A DNA stretch of 64,000 nucleotides from Neoaquamicrobium sediminum (lineage in GTDB: Bacteria; Pseudomonadota; Alphaproteobacteria; Rhizobiales; Rhizobiaceae), in contig NZ_JABETK010000002.1 in assembly GCF_013240295.1 (NCBI RefSeq), forward strand, positions 2,046,001-2,110,000. Direction: 5' to 3'. This document shows positions 10,651-18,296 of the stretch, one piece after another. Each line of letters starts with the position of its first letter. Positions within the stretch are counted from its first letter, which is position 1. Made by a program: the position numbers and the translations under genes. The notes under the pieces were generated by a model. That model searched no databases. It saw only the letters and a list, made by a program, of their open reading frames with translations, and was not told the DNA's origin.

Positions 10651-11081
10651 AGAATACGTTCAAGATCACGCTCAAGGCCAATGAGAAGATTTACATCAAC
10701 GGCGCCGTCATCAAGACGGACCGCAAGGTCTCCCTCGAATTCCTGAATGACGTACAGTTCCTCCTCGAGGGCCACGTGCTTCAGGCCGAGGACGCGACGA
10801 CGCCGCTGCGGCAGCTCTATTTCATCATCCAGGTCATCCTGATGAACCCCGACGGTGCACCGGAGGCGCGCGACATGCTGCGCAGGTCGCTGCCGCTTCT
10901 GCTGGCTTGCTTCTCCGACCACCAGATCCTTGCCGCGCTAAAGGACATCGACCGCCTCGTCAGCGAAGGCCATGTCTACGAAGCGCTGAAGGCGCTGCGC
11001 GGCCTTTATCCGGCAGAGGCCAGAATTCTCGCCAACGAGGGCGCGCCGGTCGCGCCCCTCGTCCTCACCGCAGCGGAGTAG
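10647..11081 (+). CDS. flbT: Flagellin mRNA regulator FlbT
   Basis: This 144-residue protein has the FlbT core: LKANEKIYINGAVIKTDRKV near the start and FLLEGHVLQAEDATTPLRQLYFIIQ in the middle. FlbT in Caulobacter binds flagellin mRNA and lowers its stability until the hook is built. The gene overlaps flaF by four bases and ends four bases before flgD, so the three are probably co-transcribed and coupled. Confidence 0.92.
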   Translation: MKNTFKITLKANEKIYINGAVIKTDRKVSLEFLNDVQFLLEGHVLQAEDATTPLRQLYFIIQVILMNPDGAPEARDMLRRSLPLLLACFSDHQILAALKDIDRLVSEGHVYEALKALRGLYPAEARILANEGAPVAPLVLTAAE

Positions 11082-11085
11082 GACC

Positions 11086-11553
11086 ATGAACATTTCGGCG
11101 ATCACGAACACCATGGCGACGACGCAGAACACTACGGGCACGCCGCAGTCGGTCGATTACAAGGCATTCCTGCAGCTCCTGGTTGCCCAGATGAAGAACC
11201 AGGACCCGACGGCGCCGATGGATTCGACGGACTACGTCGCCCAGCTTGCAACTTTCTCGCAGGTGGAGCAGTCGGTCGAAATCAACAAAAAGCTCACCGA
11301 AATGCTGCAGGCATCGACGATGGCGCAAGCGACCGGCCTTATCGGCAAGGTCGTCGAGAGCATGGACGGCGAAATCAGCGGCGTTGTGCGCCAGGTCGAG
11401 ATCTATTCCGATGGTATCGTCGCTGTCCTCGACGGCGGCGAAAAGCTGGCGATCACGCCCGGCGTCATCATCCGCGATGCGGATTACACCCCGCCGCCGG
11501 GAGACGAAACGCCCGGTGACGACGAACAGCCCGGCGACGAGCAGGCAGCGTGA
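11086..11553 (+). CDS. flgD: Flagellar hook assembly scaffold FlgD
   Basis: This 155-residue protein caps the growing hook and guides FlgE addition. The conserved N-terminal part includes YKAFLQLLVAQMKNQDPTAP and the following STDYVAQLATFSQVEQSV. The C-terminal Ig/tudor-like region found in larger FlgD proteins is reduced, and the end is an acidic, proline-rich tail (PPPGDETPGDDEQPGDEQ). Short FlgD proteins of this kind are usual in rhizobia. The stop overlaps the GTG start of fliQ. Confidence 0.9.
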   Translation: MNISAITNTMATTQNTTGTPQSVDYKAFLQLLVAQMKNQDPTAPMDSTDYVAQLATFSQVEQSVEINKKLTEMLQASTMAQATGLIGKVVESMDGEISGVVRQVEIYSDGIVAVLDGGEKLAITPGVIIRDADYTPPPGDETPGDDEQPGDEQAA

Positions 11554-11816
11554 ACGAAGCCGACGCTCTCGACATCGCGCAGTATGCGGTCTGGACCGTC
11601 CTGACCGCATCCGGCCCGGCCGTGGCCGTGGCGATGTTCGTCGGTGTCGGCATTGCCTTCATCCAGGCGCTCACGCAGGTTCAGGAAATCACCCTCACCT
11701 TCGTGCCGAAGATCGTTGCGATCCTCCTGGCTGTCGCTTTTTCGGCTCCGTTCGTCGGCGCGCAGATCGCCGGCTTCACCAACGTGATGTTCCAGCGCAT
11801 CGAGACGGGTTTCTGA
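11550..11816 (+). CDS. fliQ: Flagellar type III export gate protein FliQ
   Basis: This 88-residue protein has two hydrophobic helices and the FliQ pattern: GPAVAVAMFVGVGIAFIQAL, then TQVQEITLTFVPKI. It is one of the FliP/Q/R export-gate subunits in the basal body. The start is a GTG at 11550 that overlaps the flgD stop (GTGA), which implies translational coupling. No fliP is in the window. About 115 bases separate it from flhA. Confidence 0.92.
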   Translation: MNEADALDIAQYAVWTVLTASGPAVAVAMFVGVGIAFIQALTQVQEITLTFVPKIVAILLAVAFSAPFVGAQIAGFTNVMFQRIETGF

Positions 11817-11930
11817 CCCAGCGCCGGCGCGCAGCCTTCCCACCTCATTTTCGCACAAGCTTGGCAGCCTAGTCTCTGGCCGGCGGCGTGTGTTCGCGCA
11901 CGCCCTTGAACAGGTAATGGTCGGTCAGGC

Positions 11931-14018
11931 ATGGCACTCAGCGAAAGCGTATCCCTTCCGCAAGTCAAGAACTACGGTCGCGATATCGCGCTCGCGGTCG
12001 GCATCATCACGATCCTGTCGATCCTGTTTCTGCCGATTCCCCCGTTTCTGATCGACTTCGGGCTTGCGCTGTCGATTGCCGTTTCCGTGCTGATCTTGAT
12101 GGTGGCGCTATGGATGCAGCGGCCGCTCGACTTTACGTCGTTCCCCACGATCCTGCTGATCGTCACCATGTTGCGGCTCGCGCTCTCGATCGCGACAACG
12201 CGCGCAATCCTGTCGAATGGCGACGAGGGCACGAATGCCGCTGGCTATGTCATCGGCGGCTTCTCCAACCTCGTCATGGCCGGCGACTTCGTCATCGGCC
12301 TCATCGTCTTCCTGATCCTGATTACGGTGAACTTCATCGTGATCACCAAGGGCGCCACCCGTATCGCGGAAGTCGGCGCGCGCTTTACCCTGGACGCCAT
12401 TCCCGGCAAGCAGATGTCGATCGACGCTGACCTCTCGGCCGGTGTCATCGACGACAAGGAAGCACAGCGCCGTCGCCGCGAACTTGAAGAGGAAAGCTCC
12501 TTCTTCGGCGCGATGGACGGTGCCTCGAAATTCGTGCGCGGTGACGCGATCGCCGGTCTCATCATCACCGTCATCAATATCGTCGGCGGTATTGCCATCG
12601 GGTACACGCGCCACGGCATGGGCATGGGCGAGTCGGCCGACATCTTCGTCAAGCTGTCGGTGGGCGATGGTCTTGCCACCCAGATCCCTGCCTTGATCGT
12701 TTCGCTGTCGGCCGGCCTCGTCGTTTCAAAGGGCGGTACGCGCGGAGCCACGGACGAGGCCGTATTCGGGCAGCTCGGCGCCTATCCGCGCGCCCTATCG
12801 GTTGCAGCCGTGCTGATGTTCGCCCTCGGGCTGATGCCCGGCCTGCCGGCCATCCCATTCATGGCTCTGGCCATGTGCCTCGCCGCGATCGCTTATGTGA
12901 TCCCGCTTCAGCGCAAGAAGCACGAAGACGCGCAGGCAGCGATCGAGAAAGAGTTGGAAGAAGCGAAACAGGAAGAAGAAAAGCAGTCGATCAAGTCTTC
13001 GCTCAAGACGGCCGAAATCGAGCTCCTGCTGGGCAAACAGCTCTCGATGCGCCTGCTCGCATCCCATCAGGAACTCGCCTTCCGCATGGGCAAGATGCGC
13101 AAGAAGTTCGCGACCCAGTACGGCTTCGTCGTGCCTGAAGTCAGGCTGACGGACGATTTCTCGATCCCACCGAAGAGCTACCAGATCAAGGTTCACGGCA
13201 CCGTCGTCGCCGAATATCACATGCGCGTCGGCGAGGTGACGGTCCTGCTGGGCAACGGCCCGGTACCGGAAGTTCCCGGCGAAGAGGTGCGTGAGCCCGC
13301 CTTCGGCATGCGCGCCTATTCGGTGTCTGAAATGTTTGCCGAAGACCTGAAACGCGAGCGTTTCACCTATGCCGACAACATGTCGGTGCTGCTGACCCAC
13401 CTTTCCGAGGTGATCCGCAACAACCTGCCGCAGCTTCTGTCCTACAAGGACATGAAGGCGCTCATCGAGCGCCAGGACCAGGAATACCGCAAGCTTATCG
13501 ATGAGGTCTGCACCTCGCACATTTCCTATCCGGGCCTGCAGGCAGTTCTGAAGCTGCTGCTGGCCGAACGCGTATCGATCCGCAACCTGCACCTGATCAT
13601 CGAGGCGATCGCGGAGATCGCACCGCATGTGCGCCGCACCGAGCAGATCGTCGAACACGTGCGAATCCGCATGGCGCAGCAGATTTGCGGCGACCTGACC
13701 GAAGGCGGCGTACTGAAAGTGCTGCGGCTCGGCAATCGCTGGGACCTTGCGTTCCATCAGGCGCTCAAGCGCGACGCCAAGGGCGAGATCCGCGAGTTCG
13801 ACATCGATCCGCGACTGCTGGAGGAATTCGGCAACGAGGCCACCAAGGCAGTGCGCAAGCATCTCGATGCGGGAGAGCGGTTCGTGCTGGTCTCGGCACC
13901 GGATGCGCGGCCTTACGTGCGCATGATCATCGAGCGGCTTTTCGCGACCCTGCCGGTGCTCTCGCACGTCGAAATCGCACGCGGCGTTGAGGTGCGCGTC
14001 CTCGGTTCGATCTCCTAG
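11931..14018 (+). CDS. flhA: Flagellar type III export gate protein FlhA
   Basis: This 695-residue protein has the normal FlhA length. The N-terminal half has about eight membrane segments and the family signature around TMLRLALSIATTRAIL. The cytoplasmic FHIPEP loop appears as GARFTLDAIPGKQMSIDADL. The cytoplasmic C-terminal half (from about residue 330) docks export substrates and chaperones, and contains LPQLLSYKDMKALIE. The 3' end is followed 11 bases later by fliR. The whole reading frame is intact. Confidence 0.95.
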   Translation: MALSESVSLPQVKNYGRDIALAVGIITILSILFLPIPPFLIDFGLALSIAVSVLILMVALWMQRPLDFTSFPTILLIVTMLRLALSIATTRAILSNGDEGTNAAGYVIGGFSNLVMAGDFVIGLIVFLILITVNFIVITKGATRIAEVGARFTLDAIPGKQMSIDADLSAGVIDDKEAQRRRRELEEESSFFGAMDGASKFVRGDAIAGLIITVINIVGGIAIGYTRHGMGMGESADIFVKLSVGDGLATQIPALIVSLSAGLVVSKGGTRGATDEAVFGQLGAYPRALSVAAVLMFALGLMPGLPAIPFMALAMCLAAIAYVIPLQRKKHEDAQAAIEKELEEAKQEEEKQSIKSSLKTAEIELLLGKQLSMRLLASHQELAFRMGKMRKKFATQYGFVVPEVRLTDDFSIPPKSYQIKVHGTVVAEYHMRVGEVTVLLGNGPVPEVPGEEVREPAFGMRAYSVSEMFAEDLKRERFTYADNMSVLLTHLSEVIRNNLPQLLSYKDMKALIERQDQEYRKLIDEVCTSHISYPGLQAVLKLLLAERVSIRNLHLIIEAIAEIAPHVRRTEQIVEHVRIRMAQQICGDLTEGGVLKVLRLGNRWDLAFHQALKRDAKGEIREFDIDPRLLEEFGNEATKAVRKHLDAGERFVLVSAPDARPYVRMIIERLFATLPVLSHVEIARGVEVRVLGSIS

Positions 14019-14029
14019 GCGCAGAAGGA

Positions 14030-14788
14030 ATGCTCAACGGTCTCAATCTCGAGACGGTCGTTTTCGCGGCATTCCTCGCATTCTGCCGCATCGGCACATG
14101 CTTCATGTTGATGCCCGGCTTTTCAAGTGCGCGCGTGGCAATGCATGTGAGGCTCTTCGTTGCCCTCGCCGTCACCTGGGCACTACTCGCGCACCTTTGG
14201 GACTCCATCATCCCGCATCTCGACCGCGAGCCGGATCGCATGCTCTTGCTGGTGGCTTCGGAGATCCTGGTCGGCGCGACGATTGGGCTGGTCACGCGCT
14301 TCTATGTGCTGGCGCTTCAGTTCGCCGGCTCGGCAATTGCCATGACCGGTGGCTTTGGCGGCATGTCCGGAACGGTCGTCGAGGAGAACGAGCCGCAAGC
14401 GGCGCTCACCGCGCTGATTACGCTCTGCGCCCTGCTACTGCTGTTCGTGTTCGACTTTCACCATGAAATCCTGAAAGCTCTGATTCTTTCATACGAAGCT
14501 GTCCCGGTTTCGGGGACGTTCGGTGCGCAATCGGCGCTGATCGATCTCGTCGACACCTTGTCGCAATCGTTCTACATCACGCTGAGGCTTGCCAGCCCCT
14601 TCATCGCCTACGCGATCCTGGTCAATCTCGCCGTCGGCTTCGTAAACAAGCTAACGCCGCAGATACCCGTCTATTTCGTCTCGATGCCGTTCCTGATCGC
14701 AGGCTGCCTCATCCTTCTATATTTCGGGATCGGTATCATGCTCAGCCTGTTCGTTGACGGGTTCCTGCCCACGACGCTCGGAGGCTGA
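14030..14788 (+). CDS. fliR: Flagellar type III export gate protein FliR
   Basis: This 252-residue protein has six or so membrane helices and the FliR family features FAAFLAFCRIGTCFMLMPGF near the start and VNLAVGFVNKLTPQIPVYF in the second half. It forms the core export gate with FliP and FliQ. It lies 11 bases after flhA, and the next small gene starts two bases after its stop, so it sits inside the operon. Confidence 0.93.
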   Translation: MLNGLNLETVVFAAFLAFCRIGTCFMLMPGFSSARVAMHVRLFVALAVTWALLAHLWDSIIPHLDREPDRMLLLVASEILVGATIGLVTRFYVLALQFAGSAIAMTGGFGGMSGTVVEENEPQAALTALITLCALLLLFVFDFHHEILKALILSYEAVPVSGTFGAQSALIDLVDTLSQSFYITLRLASPFIAYAILVNLAVGFVNKLTPQIPVYFVSMPFLIAGCLILLYFGIGIMLSLFVDGFLPTTLGG

Positions 14789-14789
14789 C

Positions 14790-15176
14790 GTGACAACACG
14801 CGCGGAACGGTTGAAACGCCTGGTACGGCTGCAGCAGCAGATCAAGGCACTGCACGAGACGAAGCATGCGACGCATCTGTCACATGCCGCAGCCGCCCGG
14901 CAGGAAGCGAACGAGATGCTGGAGGCGCTCAATGCGGCCTCGCCAATGCCCGGCCTGTTTCCTGACCTCTATAACCGGCGAATCGGCGCCGCCATGGAAC
15001 GCGAAGCACGGGAAAATGACCGGGCGCAGCAGGAAGCATCTCACGTGGCCACGGCCACTGCGCGCACCAACATCGTCGAGCGCGCCTATCGTGAGGCTTT
15101 TCGCCTGGAAGAACGAGAAATCGCCGAGAAAGAGCAACTCGAAACCATCGAACGCAAGCTTTCCGACCCAAAGTAA
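14790..15176 (+). CDS. Small helical flagellar-operon protein, possibly FliJ-like
   Basis: This 128-residue soluble protein is almost entirely charged and helical, with heptad-like spacing over residues 5-60 and 75-125. It has no membrane segment or signal peptide. It starts at a GTG two bases after fliR, with GGAGG five bases upstream. Size, charge and coiled-coil nature resemble FliJ, the export-ATPase stalk and chaperone escort, but I see no diagnostic motif. The call is an inference from context, and it could be another export chaperone. Confidence 0.45.
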   Translation: MTTRAERLKRLVRLQQQIKALHETKHATHLSHAAAARQEANEMLEALNAASPMPGLFPDLYNRRIGAAMEREARENDRAQQEASHVATATARTNIVERAYREAFRLEEREIAEKEQLETIERKLSDPK

Positions 15177-15241
15177 GCCTGCCACAAGCTTGTCACGCCA
15201 TATTCGCAAAATCGAAATCAACACGTTGGGAGGTCCTGCCT

Positions 15242-15805
15242 TTGGCGATTTCACCCCCAAGCGACATCGTGATGGATGTGGCGCGGGCGGCCGATCCTGC
15301 CGCCGCGCAAGCAGCACGGACGCGCCTCGCCTCGCTGGCGAGCCAGCGGGTCGACGCCGCCAGGTTCGAGCCGACGGGAACACCTTCGGCCACCGCCGCA
15401 CGCATGCCTGCCGATCACAAGTCGCCGGCGGCCGACGCCTTCCAGAAGTTCGAGGCCGTCGTCCTGCAGACCTTCATCCAGTCCATGCTGCCGAAGGACA
15501 CCGAATCCGTCTACGGACAGGGAATGGCCGGCGAGATGTGGCAATCGCTTCTCGCCCAGCAGCTCGGTGACGTGATGGCCGAGCGCGGCGGCATCGGCAT
15601 CGCCAACCGCATCCTGGGCGACCATTACCGTGCCCAGGGCAAGTCAACGGTCGAGGGACCGATGCGCGAGTCATCGCCGGAACGCGCGGAACAAGATGCC
15701 CAGGAGATGCTGTCGGTTGCTCTGGTACAGGAAATCCAGCGCATGACCGCCCAATCGATCGACGAGGAGCGCGCGATGCCGCCTTCCGTCGCCAGCAGCC
15801 GCTAA
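15242..15805 (+). CDS. flgJ: Rod-binding protein, FlgJ N-terminal domain type
   Basis: This 187-residue protein carries only the rod-binding part of FlgJ: FQKFEAVVLQTFIQSMLP and then MAGEMWQSLLAQQLGDVMAERGGIGIA. The muramidase domain of enterobacterial FlgJ is absent, as in other alphaproteobacteria. The separate lytic transglycosylase at 4927 can supply that activity. I use the TTG at 15242 because GGGAGG lies seven bases upstream; an ATG at 15272 is a shorter alternative. Confidence 0.75.
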   Translation: MAISPPSDIVMDVARAADPAAAQAARTRLASLASQRVDAARFEPTGTPSATAARMPADHKSPAADAFQKFEAVVLQTFIQSMLPKDTESVYGQGMAGEMWQSLLAQQLGDVMAERGGIGIANRILGDHYRAQGKSTVEGPMRESSPERAEQDAQEMLSVALVQEIQRMTAQSIDEERAMPPSVASSR

Positions 15806-15835
15806 TTTCAGTCAGAGTCAGATGAGAAAAGCTCT

Positions 15836-16252
15836 ATGCCAGACCACGCGGAATTCATGCAGCCAGAAGATCCGAATGAAGACAATTCGGGAGCAGCGCT
15901 CATGAATCTCTCTGCCATCCTTGGCCGCATCGAAGAAACCGTGGATGCCGAAACCGCAGCGATCCGTACGGATGTTCGTTTCGACATCAAGGCCTCGAAC
16001 CTTCGCAAGAGCCGTTACCTTTATGAACTCAACAAGGCCGTTTCAGGCCTCGGCGCAACGGGGCTCGGCGACGAGCATCGTCACGGCATCATCCGTCTGC
16101 GCGAGAAGCTCTCGGCCAACGAGGCCGCGATCCTGGCTCATCTCAACGCTGTCACAGAGGTCGCTGCGCTGATGCAGGATGCAATTCAGCGCGCGGAAGC
16201 TGACGGCACATATACGGCCAGCGAGTTCGGCAGGATGGCCGAACAGCCATGA
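15836..16252 (+). CDS. FlgN-like flagellar chaperone candidate
   Basis: This 138-residue soluble, mostly helical protein sits at the end of the flagellar operon. The core includes LSAILGRIEETVDAETAAIR and RKSRYLYELNKAV, followed by a second helical region. FlgN proteins, which carry FlgK and FlgL to the export gate, are helical and of this size, and flgK and flgL are in the same block. I see no motif that proves the family. It ends in an ATGA overlap with the next gene. Confidence 0.5.
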   Translation: MPDHAEFMQPEDPNEDNSGAALMNLSAILGRIEETVDAETAAIRTDVRFDIKASNLRKSRYLYELNKAVSGLGATGLGDEHRHGIIRLREKLSANEAAILAHLNAVTEVAALMQDAIQRAEADGTYTASEFGRMAEQP

Positions 16253-16761
16253 TAAAGTTCATGGTCGCCGCCCTGTGGATCAGCATCGCCACCACCGGCG
16301 CGCTGCTCTATTCGTTCCAGTCGGCGCAAAAGCCGCAGGAAACGGCGGAAGCCGAAGCGACCGCGTTCCAGGGGCTCGACTATGTGAAGACCGGGATCAT
16401 TTCGGTCCCGGTGTTCGATCGGGGAAAGGTCTACGGCTATTTCCTCGTGCGCCTCGTCTTCACCGCCGAAGGCAAACGGCTCGCCGCGCTCAAGCTTCCC
16501 GCCGAGGCGCTGCTGGCTGACCAGATCTACACGCAGCTTTACGCTAGCCCCGAGATCGATTTCACCAAACGCGACGATCTGGATATCGATTCCTTCCGCG
16601 AAAGCATCCGCACGGGCGTCAACGAACGGCTCGGCGAAGAGCTTATTCGCGAGGTTCTGGTCGAACAGGTCGACTTCCTGCCGAAGGACGAAGCCGGTTC
16701 GAGCTCGATCAGCCAGTCCGTCCCCACGCCGGTTTCCACAGCGGCCCCGACCGGCCACTGA
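16249..16761 (+). CDS. Membrane-anchored protein at the end of the flagellar operon, function unknown
   Basis: This 170-residue protein has one N-terminal hydrophobic segment (residues 3-22), which should anchor it with the rest in the periplasm. It then has a mixed alpha/beta domain (about residues 40-150) and a Ser/Thr/Pro tail. It overlaps the preceding gene by ATGA, so it belongs to the flagellar transcript. A single membrane anchor with a periplasmic domain recalls FliL, but I do not see FliL motifs. I leave the function open. It converges on the hydratase gene five bases downstream. Confidence 0.5.
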   Translation: MIKFMVAALWISIATTGALLYSFQSAQKPQETAEAEATAFQGLDYVKTGIISVPVFDRGKVYGYFLVRLVFTAEGKRLAALKLPAEALLADQIYTQLYASPEIDFTKRDDLDIDSFRESIRTGVNERLGEELIREVLVEQVDFLPKDEAGSSSISQSVPTPVSTAAPTGH

Positions 16762-16765
16762 CAGG

Positions 16766-17538
16766 TCAGCCGAAGCGGGGCTTCCGCTTTTCCAGAAATG
16801 CCTTGAGCCCTTCCCGCGCGTCGGCACCGGTCTGCGACAGCGCCGCACTCAGGCTTTCCGTGTAGAGGCCGTCATCGTGCGACATGTTGCCGATGCGGGC
16901 GATCGACTGGATGATCAGGTAGTTGACCAGCGAGGCGTTGCCGGCGATCTCGCGCGCCAGCTCCTCGGCCCTGGCCAGAGCCTCGCCTTCACCAACCAGA
17001 TGATGGGCAAGCCCCAGCCTACACCCCTCCTCGCCATTGTAGCTGCGCCCGGTCAGCATCATCTCGGTCATCCTGTCCGGGCCGAGTATGCGTCCCACCC
17101 GCACCGTCGCGCCGCCACCCACGAAGATGCCGCGCTTGCCTTCGGGCAGCCTGAAAACGGTCGACGGTTCGGCCACCCGCACGTGCGCGGTACTGGCGAT
17201 CTCCAACCCACCGCCCATCACGGCGCCGGAAAGGGCCGCAACCACCGGCACACCTGAAAACTGGATTGTGTCCATCAGCCGGTGCCAGCCGCGGAGTGCT
17301 TCATCACCTGTTCGGGTTCACGCTCGACCTGCTCCGACAGATCCAGTCCCGATGAAAAGTGTCCGCCCGCTCCGCTTAGCACGATGGCACGAACCCCATC
17401 GGGAATGTCATTGAAGAAACCCCCGAGAGCCTGCAGAAGCGCGTCGTTGATCGCGTTTCGTTTTCCCGGACGGTTGATCACCAGGCGGGCGATCGGACCT
17501 TCCACGCAGGTCAGAAGTACCGGTTCGTCTTTTTTCAT
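16766..17538 (-). CDS. Enoyl-CoA hydratase/crotonase family protein (frameshifted in this sequence)
   Basis: This crotonase-fold enzyme should hydrate an enoyl-CoA or cleave a hydroxyacyl-CoA. The N-terminal half has IVLSGAGGHFSSGLDLSE (first oxyanion-hole loop). The second half has SGAVMGGGLEIASTAHVRVAE (second loop). The frame breaks at 17293-17295 on the plus strand. One missing G:C pair joins VMKHS to RGWHRLMDTIQ and gives about 257 residues, a normal length. The start at 17538 has GGGAG upstream. A MarR-type operator lies 59-79 bases upstream, shared with the ligase gene at 18297. The substrate is not known. Confidence 0.85.
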
Positions 17539-17596
17539 GGTTCTCCCGACAACGAGCCTTCGCCGCATGACTTCCGGCCTAATCGCTCTTCCCTGG

Positions 17597-17617
17597 ATTG
17601 TTTTGTTATATAACAAT
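17597..17617. promoter_or_regulatory. Operator ATTGTT-N9-AACAAT upstream of the hydratase gene
   Basis: A 21-bp inverted repeat, ATTGTT-N9-AACAAT, lies between the hydratase start and the marR gene. Its inner part is itself palindromic (TTGTTATATAACAA). The same 21-bp pattern with identical spacing occurs at 20170-20190 before the ligase gene. It touches a likely minus-strand -10 box. I infer it is the binding site of the MarR protein encoded next to it. Confidence 0.7.
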
Positions 17618-17643
17618 ATAGCTGCTTTCCTGTCGCGCGTCGA
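17615..17643 (-). promoter_or_regulatory. Probable promoter of the hydratase gene
   Basis: On the minus strand TCGACG (17638-17643) is followed after 17 bases by TATATT (17615-17620). The -35 match is moderate and the -10 match good. The operator starts inside the -10 box and extends downstream, which fits repression. Confidence 0.4.
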
Positions 17644-17807
17644 GTGAGTTGCCTACAAATCGGGCATCCCGGCAAAACAAGTTTCACCCGGCGGTGGACG
17701 CAGTAAACTGGCTTACGCAGCCGCGATTCGAGCGTCGGCAACGCATGATCCGAATTCCGGTTGTTGACCTGACATCGCGGTTGTCGTGATAGCTTGGATG
17801 AGGGTTC

Positions 17808-18290
17808 GTGGTGGGTAAGAGCAGCGACGAAAACAACACGGGATCTGGCGTTCCAGCCGGGATTCCCGAGATGGCGGAAATAGTCGGCTACAAGCTGCGG
17901 CGGGCCCAGCTCTTCGTATTCCAGGACTTCATTGAAACCTTCGAGAAGATTAAGCTGCGCCCGGCCGAGTTCTCCGTACTTGCGCTCATTGCCCGCACAC
18001 CGGGCCAGAAACAGACGGAGATCGCCGAACAGCTCGGCATAAAGCGGGCGAACTTCGTGGCGCTGATGGATAGCCTCGAACGGCGTGGTCTGGCCGAGCG
18101 GCGCAAGGCAGAAGGCGACAAGCGCTCGCACTCGTTGCACCTCACGCCTGAGGGCACCCGCTTCGTCGACAAGATGAGCACCGTATGGCGCACGCATGAA
18201 GAACGCCTTGTCGAACGCCTCGGCGGGCCGGAAGCCCGCGCGACGCTGCTGGATTTGCTTGGCCGTCTCCTCGGTGAAAAACCGGCCTGA
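17808..18290 (+). CDS. MarR family transcriptional regulator
   Basis: This 160-residue protein has a winged helix-turn-helix. The recognition region spans TEIAEQLGIKRANFVALMDSLERRGLAERR (about residues 67-96) and is followed by the wing (KAEGDKRSHSLHLTPEG). MarR proteins of this kind often repress aromatic or acyl-CoA degradation genes and release DNA on binding the CoA ester. It lies between the hydratase and ligase genes, which share 21-bp palindromes that I assign to it. The start is a GTG at 17808 or 17811. The sequence ends convergently, six bases before the ligase stop. Confidence 0.88.
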   Translation: MVGKSSDENNTGSGVPAGIPEMAEIVGYKLRRAQLFVFQDFIETFEKIKLRPAEFSVLALIARTPGQKQTEIAEQLGIKRANFVALMDSLERRGLAERRKAEGDKRSHSLHLTPEGTRFVDKMSTVWRTHEERLVERLGGPEARATLLDLLGRLLGEKPA

Positions 18291-18296
18291 CGCGGC

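Noticed and set aside
12795..13967. A 390-codon minus-strand frame
   Set aside because: It is fully antisense to flhA, whose protein is complete and conserved.
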